A program made the position numbers and the translations under genes. Of a DNA stretch of 64,000 nt, positions 1-7,634 are shown in pieces. The stretch covers positions 1-64,000 of the forward strand of contig CACNHX010000007.1 in NCBI GenBank assembly GCA_902620425.1, written 5' to 3'. Below the pieces are notes generated by a model. It had not been told where the DNA came from. It saw only the letters and a list, made by a program, of their open reading frames with translations, and made no database searches. Every line of letters begins with the position of its first letter. Position 1 is the first letter of the stretch. The stretch comes from an uncultured Alphaproteobacteria bacterium (GTDB lineage: Bacteria > Pseudomonadota > Alphaproteobacteria > HIMB59 > GCA-002718135).

Positions 1-104
1 TATCTAAATTATTAGGTGAAACACAACTTCTATGTCAAAACATAAGATCTGGTGGAAAATACTATAATGATTATAATGATAAATATTTTGAAACAGCAAT
101 CTAA
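1..104 (+). CDS. 3' end of an unidentified gene (partial)
   Basis: An open frame enters from the left edge (codons begin at base 3) and stops at TAA 102-104. About 33 C-terminal residues are visible, rich in Lys, Tyr and Asn and ending in FETAI. The stop codon shares its last base with the ATG of the NDUFS4-like gene, so the two were probably co-transcribed. I do not recognise the family from this fragment. The open frame plus stop/start overlap support it being a real gene end. Confidence 0.55.
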   Translation, partial: SKLLGETQLLCQNIRSGGKYYNDYNDKYFETAI

Positions 105-409
105 TGACTATAAAAATTTATAAACCTTCAAAAACTTCTATGCAGTCAGGTTTTAAAAAAACTAAATTGTGGTTAGCGGAATATATTTCTGAAGTAGAAA
201 AAGTAAAAGATTCTTTAATGGGATGGAATAGTTCATTAGATACGAAATCTCAGATTAAACTTTTTTTTGATACTAAAGAACAAGCCATTGAATGGGCAAA
301 AAATAATAATTATCAATATTTTGTCGAAGAACCAAAGCAAAGAAAAATTAAGCCTAAAAGTTATGCTTCAAATTTCGATACAAATAGAAAAGAGCCTTGG
401 ACACATTAA
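104..409 (+). CDS. NDUFS4-like accessory subunit of respiratory complex I
   Basis: This 101-residue protein matches the family of NADH dehydrogenase Fe-S protein 4 / ETC complex I subunits, which stabilise the peripheral arm of NADH:ubiquinone oxidoreductase near the NADH-oxidising module. Visible marks are a basic start with a TSMQSG motif (residues 11-16), a WxLE/WLAE-type strand, an LMGW-S-D segment (38-46), a FDTKEQAIEWA helix (55-65) and the typical C-terminal RREPWTH-like ending (here RKEPWTH). Length is normal for alphaproteobacterial and mitochondrial members. The ATG overlaps the upstream stop (TAATG). Other complex I genes are not nearby, which is usual for this subunit in alphaproteobacteria. 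Confidence 0.9.
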   Translation: MTIKIYKPSKTSMQSGFKKTKLWLAEYISEVEKVKDSLMGWNSSLDTKSQIKLFFDTKEQAIEWAKNNNYQYFVEEPKQRKIKPKSYASNFDTNRKEPWTH

Positions 410-456
410 GCATAATATCTTTCCTTATTTTTTAGACTATGATAAATGAAAATTAT

Positions 457-532
457 GCGCCCGTAGCTCAGTGGATAGAGCAACCGCCTTCTAAGCGGTA
501 GGTCAAATGTTCGAATCATTTCGGGCGCGCCA
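457..532 (+). tRNA. tRNA-Arg (anticodon UCU)
   Basis: The full cloverleaf can be folded: acceptor GCGCCCG (457-463) with CGGGCGC (522-528), D-arm GCTC..GAGC, anticodon stem ACCGC/GCGGT around loop CTTCTAA with anticodon TCT, T-stem AAATG/CATTT around TTCGAAT. Discriminator G and an encoded CCA (530-532) follow. It reads AGA, the main arginine codon in this AT-rich sequence. Confidence 0.97.
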
Positions 533-548
533 ATAAATAAGGAGCTCT

Positions 549-890
549 ATGATACATAATGTTAAATGTCATTGCGGTGCAGTAGAATTAAAAGTTAATA
601 ATGATCTTGATATTATTAAACAATGTAATTGCTCAATTTGTAAAAGAAAAAATGCTAAAATGGCAATGGTATCTAAGAAATCCTTATCAATTATAAAAGG
701 AAAAGAATATTTAACTTCATATAAATTTAACACAATGATAGCTGAACATTTCTTTTGTAAAATTTGTGGCATTTATACTCATCATAATAGAAGAAGTGAT
801 CCAAATGGTGCTGCAGTAAATATTGGTTGTATTGATGCAATTGATCCTTTTGAATATAAAGCTGATTTTATTGATATGAAGAATAAATAA
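549..890 (+). CDS. GFA / CENP-V family zinc protein
   Basis: A 113-residue protein of the glutathione-dependent formaldehyde-activating enzyme (GFA) family, a small beta-fold with two zinc sites. The cysteine pattern is clear: CHC (C7, C9), CNCSIC (C26, C28, C31) and CKIC (C70, C73), with the typical FFCKICGIYTHHN segment. Some family members promote S-hydroxymethylglutathione formation, but most are uncharacterised and the catalytic claim for the family is disputed. An AAGGAG ribosome site (539-544) precedes the ATG. It lies between tRNA-Arg and the inositol genes; a link to inositol metabolism is not shown. Confidence 0.85.
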   Translation: MIHNVKCHCGAVELKVNNDLDIIKQCNCSICKRKNAKMAMVSKKSLSIIKGKEYLTSYKFNTMIAEHFFCKICGIYTHHNRRSDPNGAAVNIGCIDAIDPFEYKADFIDMKNK

Positions 891-893
891 TTT

Positions 894-1880
894 ATGTCAT
901 TTGAATTTTTAATCTCTAAAATTCAAAAAAATAATTTTTTACTTATAGGTAGAGCAGGAGTAGATATATACCCTGATCCACCAGGAACAAAAACTGAAAA
1001 TGCCAAATCATTTGTTACTCATTTGGGAGGATCTTCTGCAAATATGGGTGTTCAATTAACTCTGTTTGGAGGTAATTGTAACTTACTCACCAGAGTTTCT
1101 GACGATGCTTTAGGCAGATTTGCAATTAATCAACTAAATCGTTATGGTGTTAAGAATAAATTAGTAAAATTTGAAAAAAATGAAACAAGAATTTCATTTG
1201 CTATAGTTGAAACCACAGTTAAAGATCATCAATCAATTATTTACAGACATAAAGCTTCTGATTTATTTTTAAATAATGATGATATTGAAAACGCTAATAT
1301 AAAAAACTTTGACTGTCTATTAATTACTGGGACTTCTCTAGCAGCTGAACCTTCAAGGAGCGCTACTTTATATGCTTTAGATATAGCAAATAAAAATAAT
1401 ATTCCTGTAATTATGGATATTGATTATAGACCATATACTTGGGAATCATCAAATAAAGCAAAAGAAGTTTATAATTTAGCATCAAGTAAATGTAGTGGTG
1501 TAATTGGCAATGATGATGAGTTTGGAGTATTAGCTGGTGATTACAATAATGGTTTAGATCATGCTAAACAATTAGCGAAAAATATAAGCTTAATTATTTA
1601 TAAAAAAGGTGAAAAAGGTTCTATTACTTTTGCAATGAATAAAGAAATAAAAAAAGGAATATTTCCCGTAAAGCCTTTGAAACCAACTGGAGCTGGGGAT
1701 GCATTTATGGGATCATTAATAGGATCAATGTTAAAGGCTAATGATTTAGAAAAATCTATAGAGATAGGTTCAGCCGCAGCAGCTATTGTAGTAACAAAAG
1801 TTGGTTGTGCTCCAGCAATGCCAAATTTAAATGAAATTTTAGAATTTATGAAATATAATAAAATTAATGAAGGAGAATAA
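894..1880 (+). CDS. iolC: 5-dehydro-2-deoxygluconokinase (IolC), PfkB family
   Basis: A 328-residue sugar kinase of the PfkB/ribokinase family. It has the N-terminal LIGRAGVDIYPDP segment (17-29) typical of IolC, the substrate-binding GGSSANMG (45-52), and the C-terminal ATP/catalytic motif PTGAGDAF (264-271) with the likely base D269. IolC phosphorylates 5-dehydro-2-deoxy-D-gluconate in myo-inositol breakdown. The PfkB family is broad, so the specific call leans on the following iolB and aldolase genes, which supply the preceding and next steps. Length agrees with stand-alone IolC. Confidence 0.87.
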   Translation: MSFEFLISKIQKNNFLLIGRAGVDIYPDPPGTKTENAKSFVTHLGGSSANMGVQLTLFGGNCNLLTRVSDDALGRFAINQLNRYGVKNKLVKFEKNETRISFAIVETTVKDHQSIIYRHKASDLFLNNDDIENANIKNFDCLLITGTSLAAEPSRSATLYALDIANKNNIPVIMDIDYRPYTWESSNKAKEVYNLASSKCSGVIGNDDEFGVLAGDYNNGLDHAKQLAKNISLIIYKKGEKGSITFAMNKEIKKGIFPVKPLKPTGAGDAFMGSLIGSMLKANDLEKSIEIGSAAAAIVVTKVGCAPAMPNLNEILEFMKYNKINEGE

Positions 1881-1881
1881 T

Positions 1882-2724
1882 ATGCATATTCCACCATTTG
1901 ATAATAAAAACAAGCCAATTGTAGATATTGAAGACAGTAGAGTTCCTTTAAATTATTTTAACATAGTAAAATTAAATAAAGATCAATCTTTTGAGTATCA
2001 AACTCCTGGTTATGAAACATGTATAGTACCTGCTACTGGAAAAATTAATGTAGAAATTGAAGGAATAAAAGTTGAGTCATTAGGCACTAGAACAGTTGAT
2101 GTGTGGGATGGAGAGCCAGAAGGTGTTTATGTTCCGTCTAATACAAAAGCTCAATTCACATCTTTAGTAGATAATTCAGAAATTTTTATTGCTGGTGCAA
2201 AGTATGATAAAACTCTTGAACCATTTGCTGTTCGAACAAATGAAATTGATTTAGTACAGTACGGCTCAGATGATACAAAAACTCACAGAAAAATTAAACA
2301 TATTTTAGGTGCTAAGCATCATGATAAAGTTGGAAGATTGCTTTGTAATGAACTTTATACTGTAGGGCAGGGAGGTTGGTCGGGGTTTCCACCGCATAAA
2401 CATGATACAGATCGTCTACCTGATGAAACTAGACATGATGAAACATATAATTACAGATTTAAACCTAATAATGGATTTGGTTTTCAGATGTTTCAACAAG
2501 TTGATGATAAAGTTGGTAAAGCTGAACATATAATTGATGGGTCGACCATTATGATTAGAACAGGCTATCATCCATGTGTCGTAGCACCTGGGTATGAGAT
2601 GTATTATTTTACTATTCTTGGAGGACTGTCTCAAAGATCTCTTGTCCAATTTTTTCAACCTGAGCACGCATATCAAGTAGAAACAATTCCAGGAATTAAG
2701 GATATGATTGCTAAATACAAATAA
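1882..2724 (+). CDS. iolB: 5-deoxy-glucuronate isomerase (IolB)
   Basis: A 280-residue bicupin matching IolB, which converts 5-deoxy-D-glucuronate to 5-dehydro-2-deoxy-D-gluconate, the substrate of IolC. Visible family features are VWDGEPEGVYVPS, the metal-site stretch GWSGFPPHKHD, DETRHDETYNYRF and the C-terminal HPCVVAPGYEMYYF. I chose ATG 1882 because AGGAG (1871-1875) lies at ideal distance; an in-frame ATG at 1867 would add five residues and overlap the iolC stop. It abuts the aldolase gene without a gap, so iolC-iolB-aldolase is one operon. Confidence 0.95.
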   Translation: MHIPPFDNKNKPIVDIEDSRVPLNYFNIVKLNKDQSFEYQTPGYETCIVPATGKINVEIEGIKVESLGTRTVDVWDGEPEGVYVPSNTKAQFTSLVDNSEIFIAGAKYDKTLEPFAVRTNEIDLVQYGSDDTKTHRKIKHILGAKHHDKVGRLLCNELYTVGQGGWSGFPPHKHDTDRLPDETRHDETYNYRFKPNNGFGFQMFQQVDDKVGKAEHIIDGSTIMIRTGYHPCVVAPGYEMYYFTILGGLSQRSLVQFFQPEHAYQVETIPGIKDMIAKYK

Positions 2725-3555
2725 ATGACAGCAGTAAATTTAAAAAAAATTTTAAATGATGCAAATAAAAATAATTATGCAGTAGCAGGTTTAGTTGTAC
2801 TAGGCTGGGATGACGCCTTAGCTTTTACGCAAGCTGCTGATGAAACTGGAATTCCAATTATATTACAAGCTGGTCCTTCATGCAGAGCGCACACGCCAAT
2901 TCCAATATTAGGAAAAATGTTTAGATACTTAGCGAGTCAAACAAAAACGAACATTTGTTGTCATGTTGATCATGGATACACTCTAGATGAATGTTATGAA
3001 GGGATTGATAGTGGCTTTACATCTGTTATGTTTGATGGTTCTAAATTAACTTTAAAAGAAAATATAAAAATTAGTAAAAAAATTGCTTCAAGAGCTCACA
3101 AATATAATATTTCTATTGAGGGAGAAATAGGTTTTGTAGGTTATGATAATGGTAAAATTTCAGAAGGTACTAATATTGAAGATGCAGTAACTTTTGCAAA
3201 TAAAAGTAATATTGATGCAATGGCAATTTCCGTGGGTAATACACATTTACAAACTTCAAAAAAAGCGAGCATTGATTTCAACAAAATTAATTTAATTGAA
3301 GCAAAAACAAAAATCCCTTTAGTTCTTCATGGTAGTAGTGGAATTCCCGTAGAGCAAAGAAAAAAACTAGCAAGAAAAACAAAAGTAGCAAAACTAAATA
3401 TCGGCACTGAAATTAGAATGACATTTGGGGAAGCCTTGAGAAAAAATCTCAAAAATAATCCTAAAACTTATGATAGATTGCAATTACTAAAACCGACGAT
3501 TAAAAATTTAACAAAAGTAACAAAAAAAATTATAAAACAAATTGGCCCAAATTAA
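2725..3555 (+). CDS. iolJ: Class II aldolase, probable 6-phospho-5-dehydro-2-deoxygluconate aldolase (IolJ-like)
   Basis: A 276-residue class II (zinc) aldolase of the fructose/tagatose-bisphosphate type. The HVDHG motif (H80, D82, H83) gives a zinc ligand and catalytic Asp; VMFDGS (101-106), IEGEIG (131-136), SVGNTH (169-174), LHGSSG (201-206) and NIGTEIR follow in family order. Context next to iolC and iolB points to cleavage of the IolC product into dihydroxyacetone phosphate and malonate semialdehyde. The fold alone does not exclude fructose- or tagatose-1,6-bisphosphate as substrate. Its ATG follows the iolB stop directly; its stop overlaps the nucleosidase start. Confidence 0.8.
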   Translation: MTAVNLKKILNDANKNNYAVAGLVVLGWDDALAFTQAADETGIPIILQAGPSCRAHTPIPILGKMFRYLASQTKTNICCHVDHGYTLDECYEGIDSGFTSVMFDGSKLTLKENIKISKKIASRAHKYNISIEGEIGFVGYDNGKISEGTNIEDAVTFANKSNIDAMAISVGNTHLQTSKKASIDFNKINLIEAKTKIPLVLHGSSGIPVEQRKKLARKTKVAKLNIGTEIRMTFGEALRKNLKNNPKTYDRLQLLKPTIKNLTKVTKKIIKQIGPN

Positions 3556-4085
3556 TGGGACAAATCTTTATTGCAGCACTTAAAGAAGAAACTCCAAATC
3601 TTAAAGATTTCCACTATTCAGGTGTGGGAAAGATTAATGCTACAATCAAAATTATGGAATTAATTTCAAAATTTCAACCTAATGAAATAATCAATTATGG
3701 AACAGCTGGTTCAATAAAGCAAAACTTATCAGGATTAGTAGAATGTACAAAGTTTGTTCAAAGAGATATGGATGCTAGAGGTCTAATGAACTTTAAATTA
3801 GGGGAAACTCCTTTTGATCCAATATCAAAAATTACATACTCTAATGAGGGGTATATATGTGCATCAGGAGATAGTTTTGTTCAATCATCAGTAGAAATAG
3901 ATTGTGATATTGTTGATATGGAAGCTTACTCTTTTGCTAAAGTATGCAAATTACATAATATTAGATTTAAATGTTTTAAATATATTTCTGATTATGCAAA
4001 TGAAAATTCAAATAATGATTGGATTGATAATTGTTCAAAAGGAGCTAAATTGTTTTCTGAAATATATCCTCAATTAAAAATATGA
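3555..4085 (+). CDS. MTAN-like nucleosidase / purine phosphorylase superfamily protein
   Basis: A 176-residue member of the nucleoside phosphorylase superfamily, closest in pattern to 5'-methylthioadenosine/S-adenosylhomocysteine nucleosidases. Seen are E11/E12 near the start, the INYGTAGS strand-loop (46-53), the ribose-binding VDMEAYSFAKVC (M122, E123) and ISDYAN with the probable general-acid Asp146. It is about 50 residues shorter than typical MTAN (near 230), losing part of the middle region, so substrate is uncertain. The ATG shares one base with the aldolase stop, tying it to the inositol operon; why is unknown. Confidence 0.75.
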   Translation: MGQIFIAALKEETPNLKDFHYSGVGKINATIKIMELISKFQPNEIINYGTAGSIKQNLSGLVECTKFVQRDMDARGLMNFKLGETPFDPISKITYSNEGYICASGDSFVQSSVEIDCDIVDMEAYSFAKVCKLHNIRFKCFKYISDYANENSNNDWIDNCSKGAKLFSEIYPQLKI

Positions 4086-4498
4086 TTTTAAAAATACTTG
4101 AAAAATTAGGAAGAAAAAAGATTGTATTGGACAGAGGTCCATCGCATCCAGAATTTCATAAAGCCAAACCATGGATGGAGAGATATTATTTGTTATTTAG
4201 AAAAAGACCCAAATGGTTTCCATTTAATATCTTAATTCATAAAATGTTAGATGATGATCATGGTGAAGGAGTTCATAATCATCTTTGTCCTTATATAACA
4301 ATTATCTTAAAAGGTGGTTATTGGGAAACTACTAATAAAGGTAAATTTTGGAGACCACCAGGTTACATTGGTTTTAGATCAGCAGATCATTTACATAGAG
4401 TTGATTTAAAACCAAATACAAATACCATGACATTATTTATTCCTGGTCCTTTTGGGCTTAGAAAAACTAAAAGAGCTGATTATAAAACAAAAATTTAG
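4082..4498 (+). CDS. Cupin-fold protein of unknown function
   Basis: A 138-residue protein with a single cupin-like core: HNHLCPYITIILKGGYWE (65-82) supplies H65 and H67, and RSADHLHRVDL (99-109) supplies H105, the arrangement of a metal-binding cupin. The ending LFIPGPFG is seen in small marine and phage cupins that I recall as uncharacterised. It starts inside the nucleosidase stop region (ATGA overlap), so it is the last gene of the iolC operon. Enzymatic or sensory roles are both possible; no specific reaction can be named. Confidence 0.6.
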   Translation: MILKILEKLGRKKIVLDRGPSHPEFHKAKPWMERYYLLFRKRPKWFPFNILIHKMLDDDHGEGVHNHLCPYITIILKGGYWETTNKGKFWRPPGYIGFRSADHLHRVDLKPNTNTMTLFIPGPFGLRKTKRADYKTKI

Positions 4499-4511
4499 CT
4501 ATCTATATAAT

Positions 4512-5246
4512 TTAAATTACTCCGTCGTATATTAATTTACATCCACTCAAAAAAAGCAAAATATAAACAATATTAAAAAATAATTCTTCTGGAATTTTTT
4601 TTTGCACAAAGTAACCAATTAAAACACTAATAAAAGCTAGTGGAAGTAAATAGAGAGAAATCATAAGATTTGAAGGCGCTAATAATCCAACGTAATAATA
4701 CGGAACTAATTTGACAAGATTTATAACCATAAATGCCAATGTCATTGTTCCAATAAATGAAATTTTATCTAACTTTAAAGGAAGCATATAAAAGTTAATA
4801 GGTGGATTGCCTGCATGAATTAAAAAACTTGTATATCCGGCAACAGATGACCAAAAGTATCCTTTAAGTTTTGTAGGTTTAAGTAAATAATTATTTTTCT
4901 GAATAAATGAAACTAGAACAAAAATAATTGATATAACACCAACCATTATTCTTATCTGATCTTCGTTTGTAAACTCAAAAGTTAAAGTTCCAAATAAAAT
5001 ACCAATTATAGATGCTGGGATTACAATTTTTAAAATACTGTTTATCCATTTTTTCCAATACAAATAGATTGCTGAAAAATCCATTATTATTAAAAGTGGC
5101 AACAATATTCCCGCAGCTTGCAAAGGACTCATTGCAAACGACATAACTGGCACTGCTAGCATCGCGATAGGTCCTGGAACACCGCCTTTAGATAAACCAA
5201 ATACAAAAACCCCCAATGATGCAAAAATATAAAAATATAAATCCAT
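4512..5246 (-). CDS. TauE/SafE-family membrane exporter
   Basis: A 244-residue, highly hydrophobic protein with about eight membrane segments. It shows the family start GLSKGGVPGPIAMLAVPVM (18-36) and the internal repeat around HAGNPPINFYMLPL. TauE/SafE proteins move sulfite, sulfoacetate or other organic anions across the inner membrane, but many are unassigned. The gene directly follows the cystathionine beta-lyase gene (stop and start adjacent at 5246/5247), so a sulfur-compound substrate is plausible; that is inference from context. It converges with the cupin gene with 13 bases between. Confidence 0.85.
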   Translation of the reverse strand: MDLYFYIFASLGVFVFGLSKGGVPGPIAMLAVPVMSFAMSPLQAAGILLPLLIIMDFSAIYLYWKKWINSILKIVIPASIIGILFGTLTFEFTNEDQIRIMVGVISIIFVLVSFIQKNNYLLKPTKLKGYFWSSVAGYTSFLIHAGNPPINFYMLPLKLDKISFIGTMTLAFMVINLVKLVPYYYVGLLAPSNLMISLYLLPLAFISVLIGYFVQKKIPEELFFNIVYILLFLSGCKLIYDGVI

Positions 5247-6407
5247 TTAATTTAAAATTTTTAATGCATTTTTAATATCTTTTATTTGATCATCAATGTC
5301 TTCCAATCCACAATATAATCTAATTAAAGTTCCAGTATTTCTATTTTTAAACTCTCTTTTATCTAATGGAGGAAAGGTAATGAGACTATCAAATCCACCC
5401 CAACTGTATCCCAATTTGAATATTTTAAGTTTATTAAAAAATTTTTCAACTTGATTTTTTGAGTATTTCTTTTTCATCATAAATGAAAATAAGCCTGTGC
5501 TACCAGAGAAATCTCTTTTCCATATTTTATGATTTTTTGTATGCGGTAATGCTGGATGGAAAACATCAGATACAAGATCATGTTCTAATAAATATTTTGC
5601 CATTAATAATGCATTTTTTTCAATTTCTCTCATTCGAATTTCAAGTGTTGGCAACCCTCTAATTGCTAAATAAACTTCTTCAGAACCAGGACATATGCCT
5701 AAAGTTTTTGAAGTTGATCTTATTTTTTTGGAATATTTTTTATTAGACGAAACGAAACCAATTAATACATCCGAGTGACCATTTATATATTTAGTTCCTG
5801 CATCTATAATAATATCAATACCTAATTTAATTGGATTACAAAATAAAGGTGAAGCCCAAGTATTATCCATAACAGTTGGTATTTTCTTTTTTTTAGCAAT
5901 TTTTGTAATGAAAGGTATATCAATAATATCAAAAGTTGCTGTTCCTGGTGATTCTAAATAAATTAACTTTGTTTTACTGTTAATTAATTTTTGAAAATTA
6001 TTAATATTTTTTGATGGATGAAAATATTTTGTTTTTACATTATATTGTTTAAGGATGTTCTCACAAAAAGTTCTAGTAGGACTATAAACACTATCATTTA
6101 TTAAAACTTCATCACCAGATTTCAAAAAGGTAAAAAAGGGAATTACTATAGAGGCCAACCCTGATGGCGATAGTACTGTATCATTGCAGTTATATAAAAA
6201 AGAAATACTGTCTTCTAACTGCTTATGAAATGGATTTTTATTTATTCCATAAAATGTTGTTCTATCGTCAAAATTTTTAATATCGTTTAAGTAATCTTTA
6301 AATGTATTAAAGATCATTGTAGAGCCCTTATAGGTACCAGGGTTGATAAACCCTTTTTGTTTAAGAGGATTTCTACCTATTTTTGTTAATTTTGTTTTTA
6401 TTTTCAT
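5247..6407 (-). CDS. metC: Cystathionine beta-lyase (MetC-type PLP enzyme)
   Basis: A 386-residue Cys/Met-metabolism PLP enzyme. The PLP lysine is K206 in DAGTKYINGHSD; substrate and cofactor contacts include YGINKNP (53-59), SPSGLASI (80-87) and VMDNTWASP (179-187). It cleaves cystathionine to homocysteine, pyruvate and ammonia in methionine synthesis. The motif IDAGTKYINGHSD and the ILGxxPG-like GICPGSEE region fit MetC better than the MetB/CGS type encoded at 42019. I start it at ATG 6407; a TTG two codons earlier (6413) is possible. No strong ribosome site is seen before either. Confidence 0.85.
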   Translation of the reverse strand: MKIKTKLTKIGRNPLKQKGFINPGTYKGSTMIFNTFKDYLNDIKNFDDRTTFYGINKNPFHKQLEDSISFLYNCNDTVLSPSGLASIVIPFFTFLKSGDEVLINDSVYSPTRTFCENILKQYNVKTKYFHPSKNINNFQKLINSKTKLIYLESPGTATFDIIDIPFITKIAKKKKIPTVMDNTWASPLFCNPIKLGIDIIIDAGTKYINGHSDVLIGFVSSNKKYSKKIRSTSKTLGICPGSEEVYLAIRGLPTLEIRMREIEKNALLMAKYLLEHDLVSDVFHPALPHTKNHKIWKRDFSGSTGLFSFMMKKKYSKNQVEKFFNKLKIFKLGYSWGGFDSLITFPPLDKREFKNRNTGTLIRLYCGLEDIDDQIKDIKNALKILN

Positions 6408-6471
6408 AAACAACTAAATGTTGTATAAGCCAAAATCTTTATATACAAATTATAGTAGGCAATTTTAAGCT

Positions 6472-6510
6472 TAACAAATCTATTATTGGGATTAACTTAT
6501 TAATTTGTTA
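6472..6510. repeat. 8-bp inverted repeat overlapping the aapJ promoter
   Basis: TAACAAAT (6472-6479) and ATTTGTTA (6503-6510) are exact reverse complements separated by 23 bases. They bracket the putative -35 and run into the putative -10 of aapJ, the layout expected of a repressor or activator operator. In such AT-rich DNA an 8-bp match can also occur by chance. Confidence 0.35.
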
Positions 6511-6514
6511 TAGG
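6486..6514 (+). promoter_or_regulatory. Putative promoter of aapJQMP
   Basis: TTGGGA (6486-6491) and TATAGG (6509-6514) are spaced by 17 bases, with an extended -10 TG at 6506-6507. The predicted start lies near 6521, giving a leader of about 48 bases. The leader contains a perfect 18-bp palindrome (6538-6555) just before the CGGAG ribosome site. Confidence 0.4.
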
Positions 6515-6537
6515 GAAGCAATCTTTGAAAAAAGATA

Positions 6538-6555
6538 TTTAAATAATTATTTAAA
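6538..6555. repeat. 18-bp perfect palindrome in the aapJ leader
   Basis: TTTAAATAATTATTTAAA reads identically on both strands and ends one base before the CGGAG ribosome-binding site of aapJ. As RNA it would form only a weak A-U stem without a proper loop; as DNA it could be a protein site. Function unknown. Confidence 0.4.
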
Positions 6556-6568
6556 CGGAGAAAATAAT

Positions 6569-7573
6569 ATGAAAAAACTATTATCTATCTTTGCGGTTGT
6601 AGCGTTTGCTTTTTCAGCACATGCTGGAACTCTTGATGATGTTAAAAATAGAGGTTTTCTAAAATGTGGAGTAACAACTGGTCTTGCTGGTTTTGCTGCT
6701 CCAGATGATAGCGGTGAATGGGCTGGTCTAGATGCAGATATGTGTCGTGCAGTTGCTGTAGCTGTTTTTGGAGACCGTTCAAAAGTAGAATTTATTACTA
6801 CTACAGGTAAATCTCGTTTCCCAACATTAGCTTCTGGTGAAGTTGATATGTTAGCGAGAAATACAACTTGGACAATTAGCCGTGATGTTAATCTTGGTTT
6901 TGAGTTCGTAGGTGTAAACTTCTACGATGGACAAGGTTTCATGGTTCCATCTGCTCTTGGTGTATCAAGTGCAACTGAGCTTGATGGTGCTACTGTATGT
7001 ATCCAAACTGGTACTACTACAGAGTTAAACCTTGCTGACTTCTTCAGATTAAATGGAATTAGCTACGAAGCACTTCCAATTGAAACTAATGATGAAGGTA
7101 AAGAAAACTTATTTGCTGGAAGATGTGACGTATACACTACTGACGCTTCAGGTCTTTCTTCAACAAGAGCTGCTGCTTCTAATCCAGATAAATGGGTTGT
7201 ATTACCAGAAATTATTTCAAAAGAACCACTCGGTCCACTTGTAAGACATGGTGATCACCAGTGGGGTGACGTAGTTCGTTGGTCTTTAAATGCAATGATT
7301 ATTGCTGAAGAACTAGGTATTACATCTGAAAACGTTGACGCTCAAACTAGCTCTAATGTTCCTGAAGTACTAAGACTTCTTGGTGTTGAAGGTAACTATG
7401 GAGAAATGCTTGAGCTAAGTAATGATTGGGCTTACCAAATTATCAAACAAATTGGTAACTACTCAGAATCATACGAAGCAAACGTAGGTCCAGACACACC
7501 TCTAGAAATTGCAAGAGGTTTAAATGCTCTATGGACTCAAGGTGGTATTTTATACGCACCTCCATTCAGATAA
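6569..7573 (+). CDS. aapJ: Amino-acid ABC transporter periplasmic binding protein (AapJ)
   Basis: A 334-residue solute-binding protein of the general L-amino acid transporter. The signal peptide MKKLLSIFAVVAFAFSAHA is cleaved after A19. Family marks are LDDVKNRGFLKCGV (22-35), GLDADMCRAVAVAVFGD, TTGKSRFPTLASGEVDMLARNTTWT and the GPLVRHGDHQWGDVVRWSLNA stretch near residue 225. It binds a broad range of amino acids and delivers them to AapQMP, encoded next. Codons ending in C (TTC, AAC, TAC) and CGT are more frequent than in neighbouring genes, as in highly expressed genes. A good ribosome site (CGGAG) precedes ATG. A terminator follows, so this gene is probably expressed far above the permease genes. 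Confidence 0.95.
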   Translation: MKKLLSIFAVVAFAFSAHAGTLDDVKNRGFLKCGVTTGLAGFAAPDDSGEWAGLDADMCRAVAVAVFGDRSKVEFITTTGKSRFPTLASGEVDMLARNTTWTISRDVNLGFEFVGVNFYDGQGFMVPSALGVSSATELDGATVCIQTGTTTELNLADFFRLNGISYEALPIETNDEGKENLFAGRCDVYTTDASGLSSTRAAASNPDKWVVLPEIISKEPLGPLVRHGDHQWGDVVRWSLNAMIIAEELGITSENVDAQTSSNVPEVLRLLGVEGNYGEMLELSNDWAYQIIKQIGNYSESYEANVGPDTPLEIARGLNALWTQGGILYAPPFR

Positions 7574-7591
7574 ATCTTAATTAAATTTAAA

Positions 7592-7621
7592 ACGGGGGGT
7601 TTTAAACCCCCCATTTTTTTT
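7592..7621 (+). terminator. Intrinsic terminator/attenuator after aapJ
   Basis: GGGGGG (7594-7599) pairs with CCCCCC (7607-7612) around a TTTTAAA loop, followed by a run of eight T (7614-7621). A G6/C6 stem stands out strongly in this AT-rich DNA. It lies between the binding protein and the permease genes, so partial read-through would set a high aapJ to aapQMP ratio. Confidence 0.92.
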
Positions 7622-7634
7622 GTATATACTAGAA

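Noticed and set aside
1598-1918. Antisense open frame opposite the 3' part of iolC
   Set aside because: It overlaps the well-supported iolC and iolB genes and its protein matches nothing I recognise; AT-rich coding DNA often leaves such frames open.
7620-7634. TTG at 7620 as a longer aapQ start
   Set aside because: It lies at the end of the terminator T-run; ATG 7635 gives a normal AapQ N-terminus.
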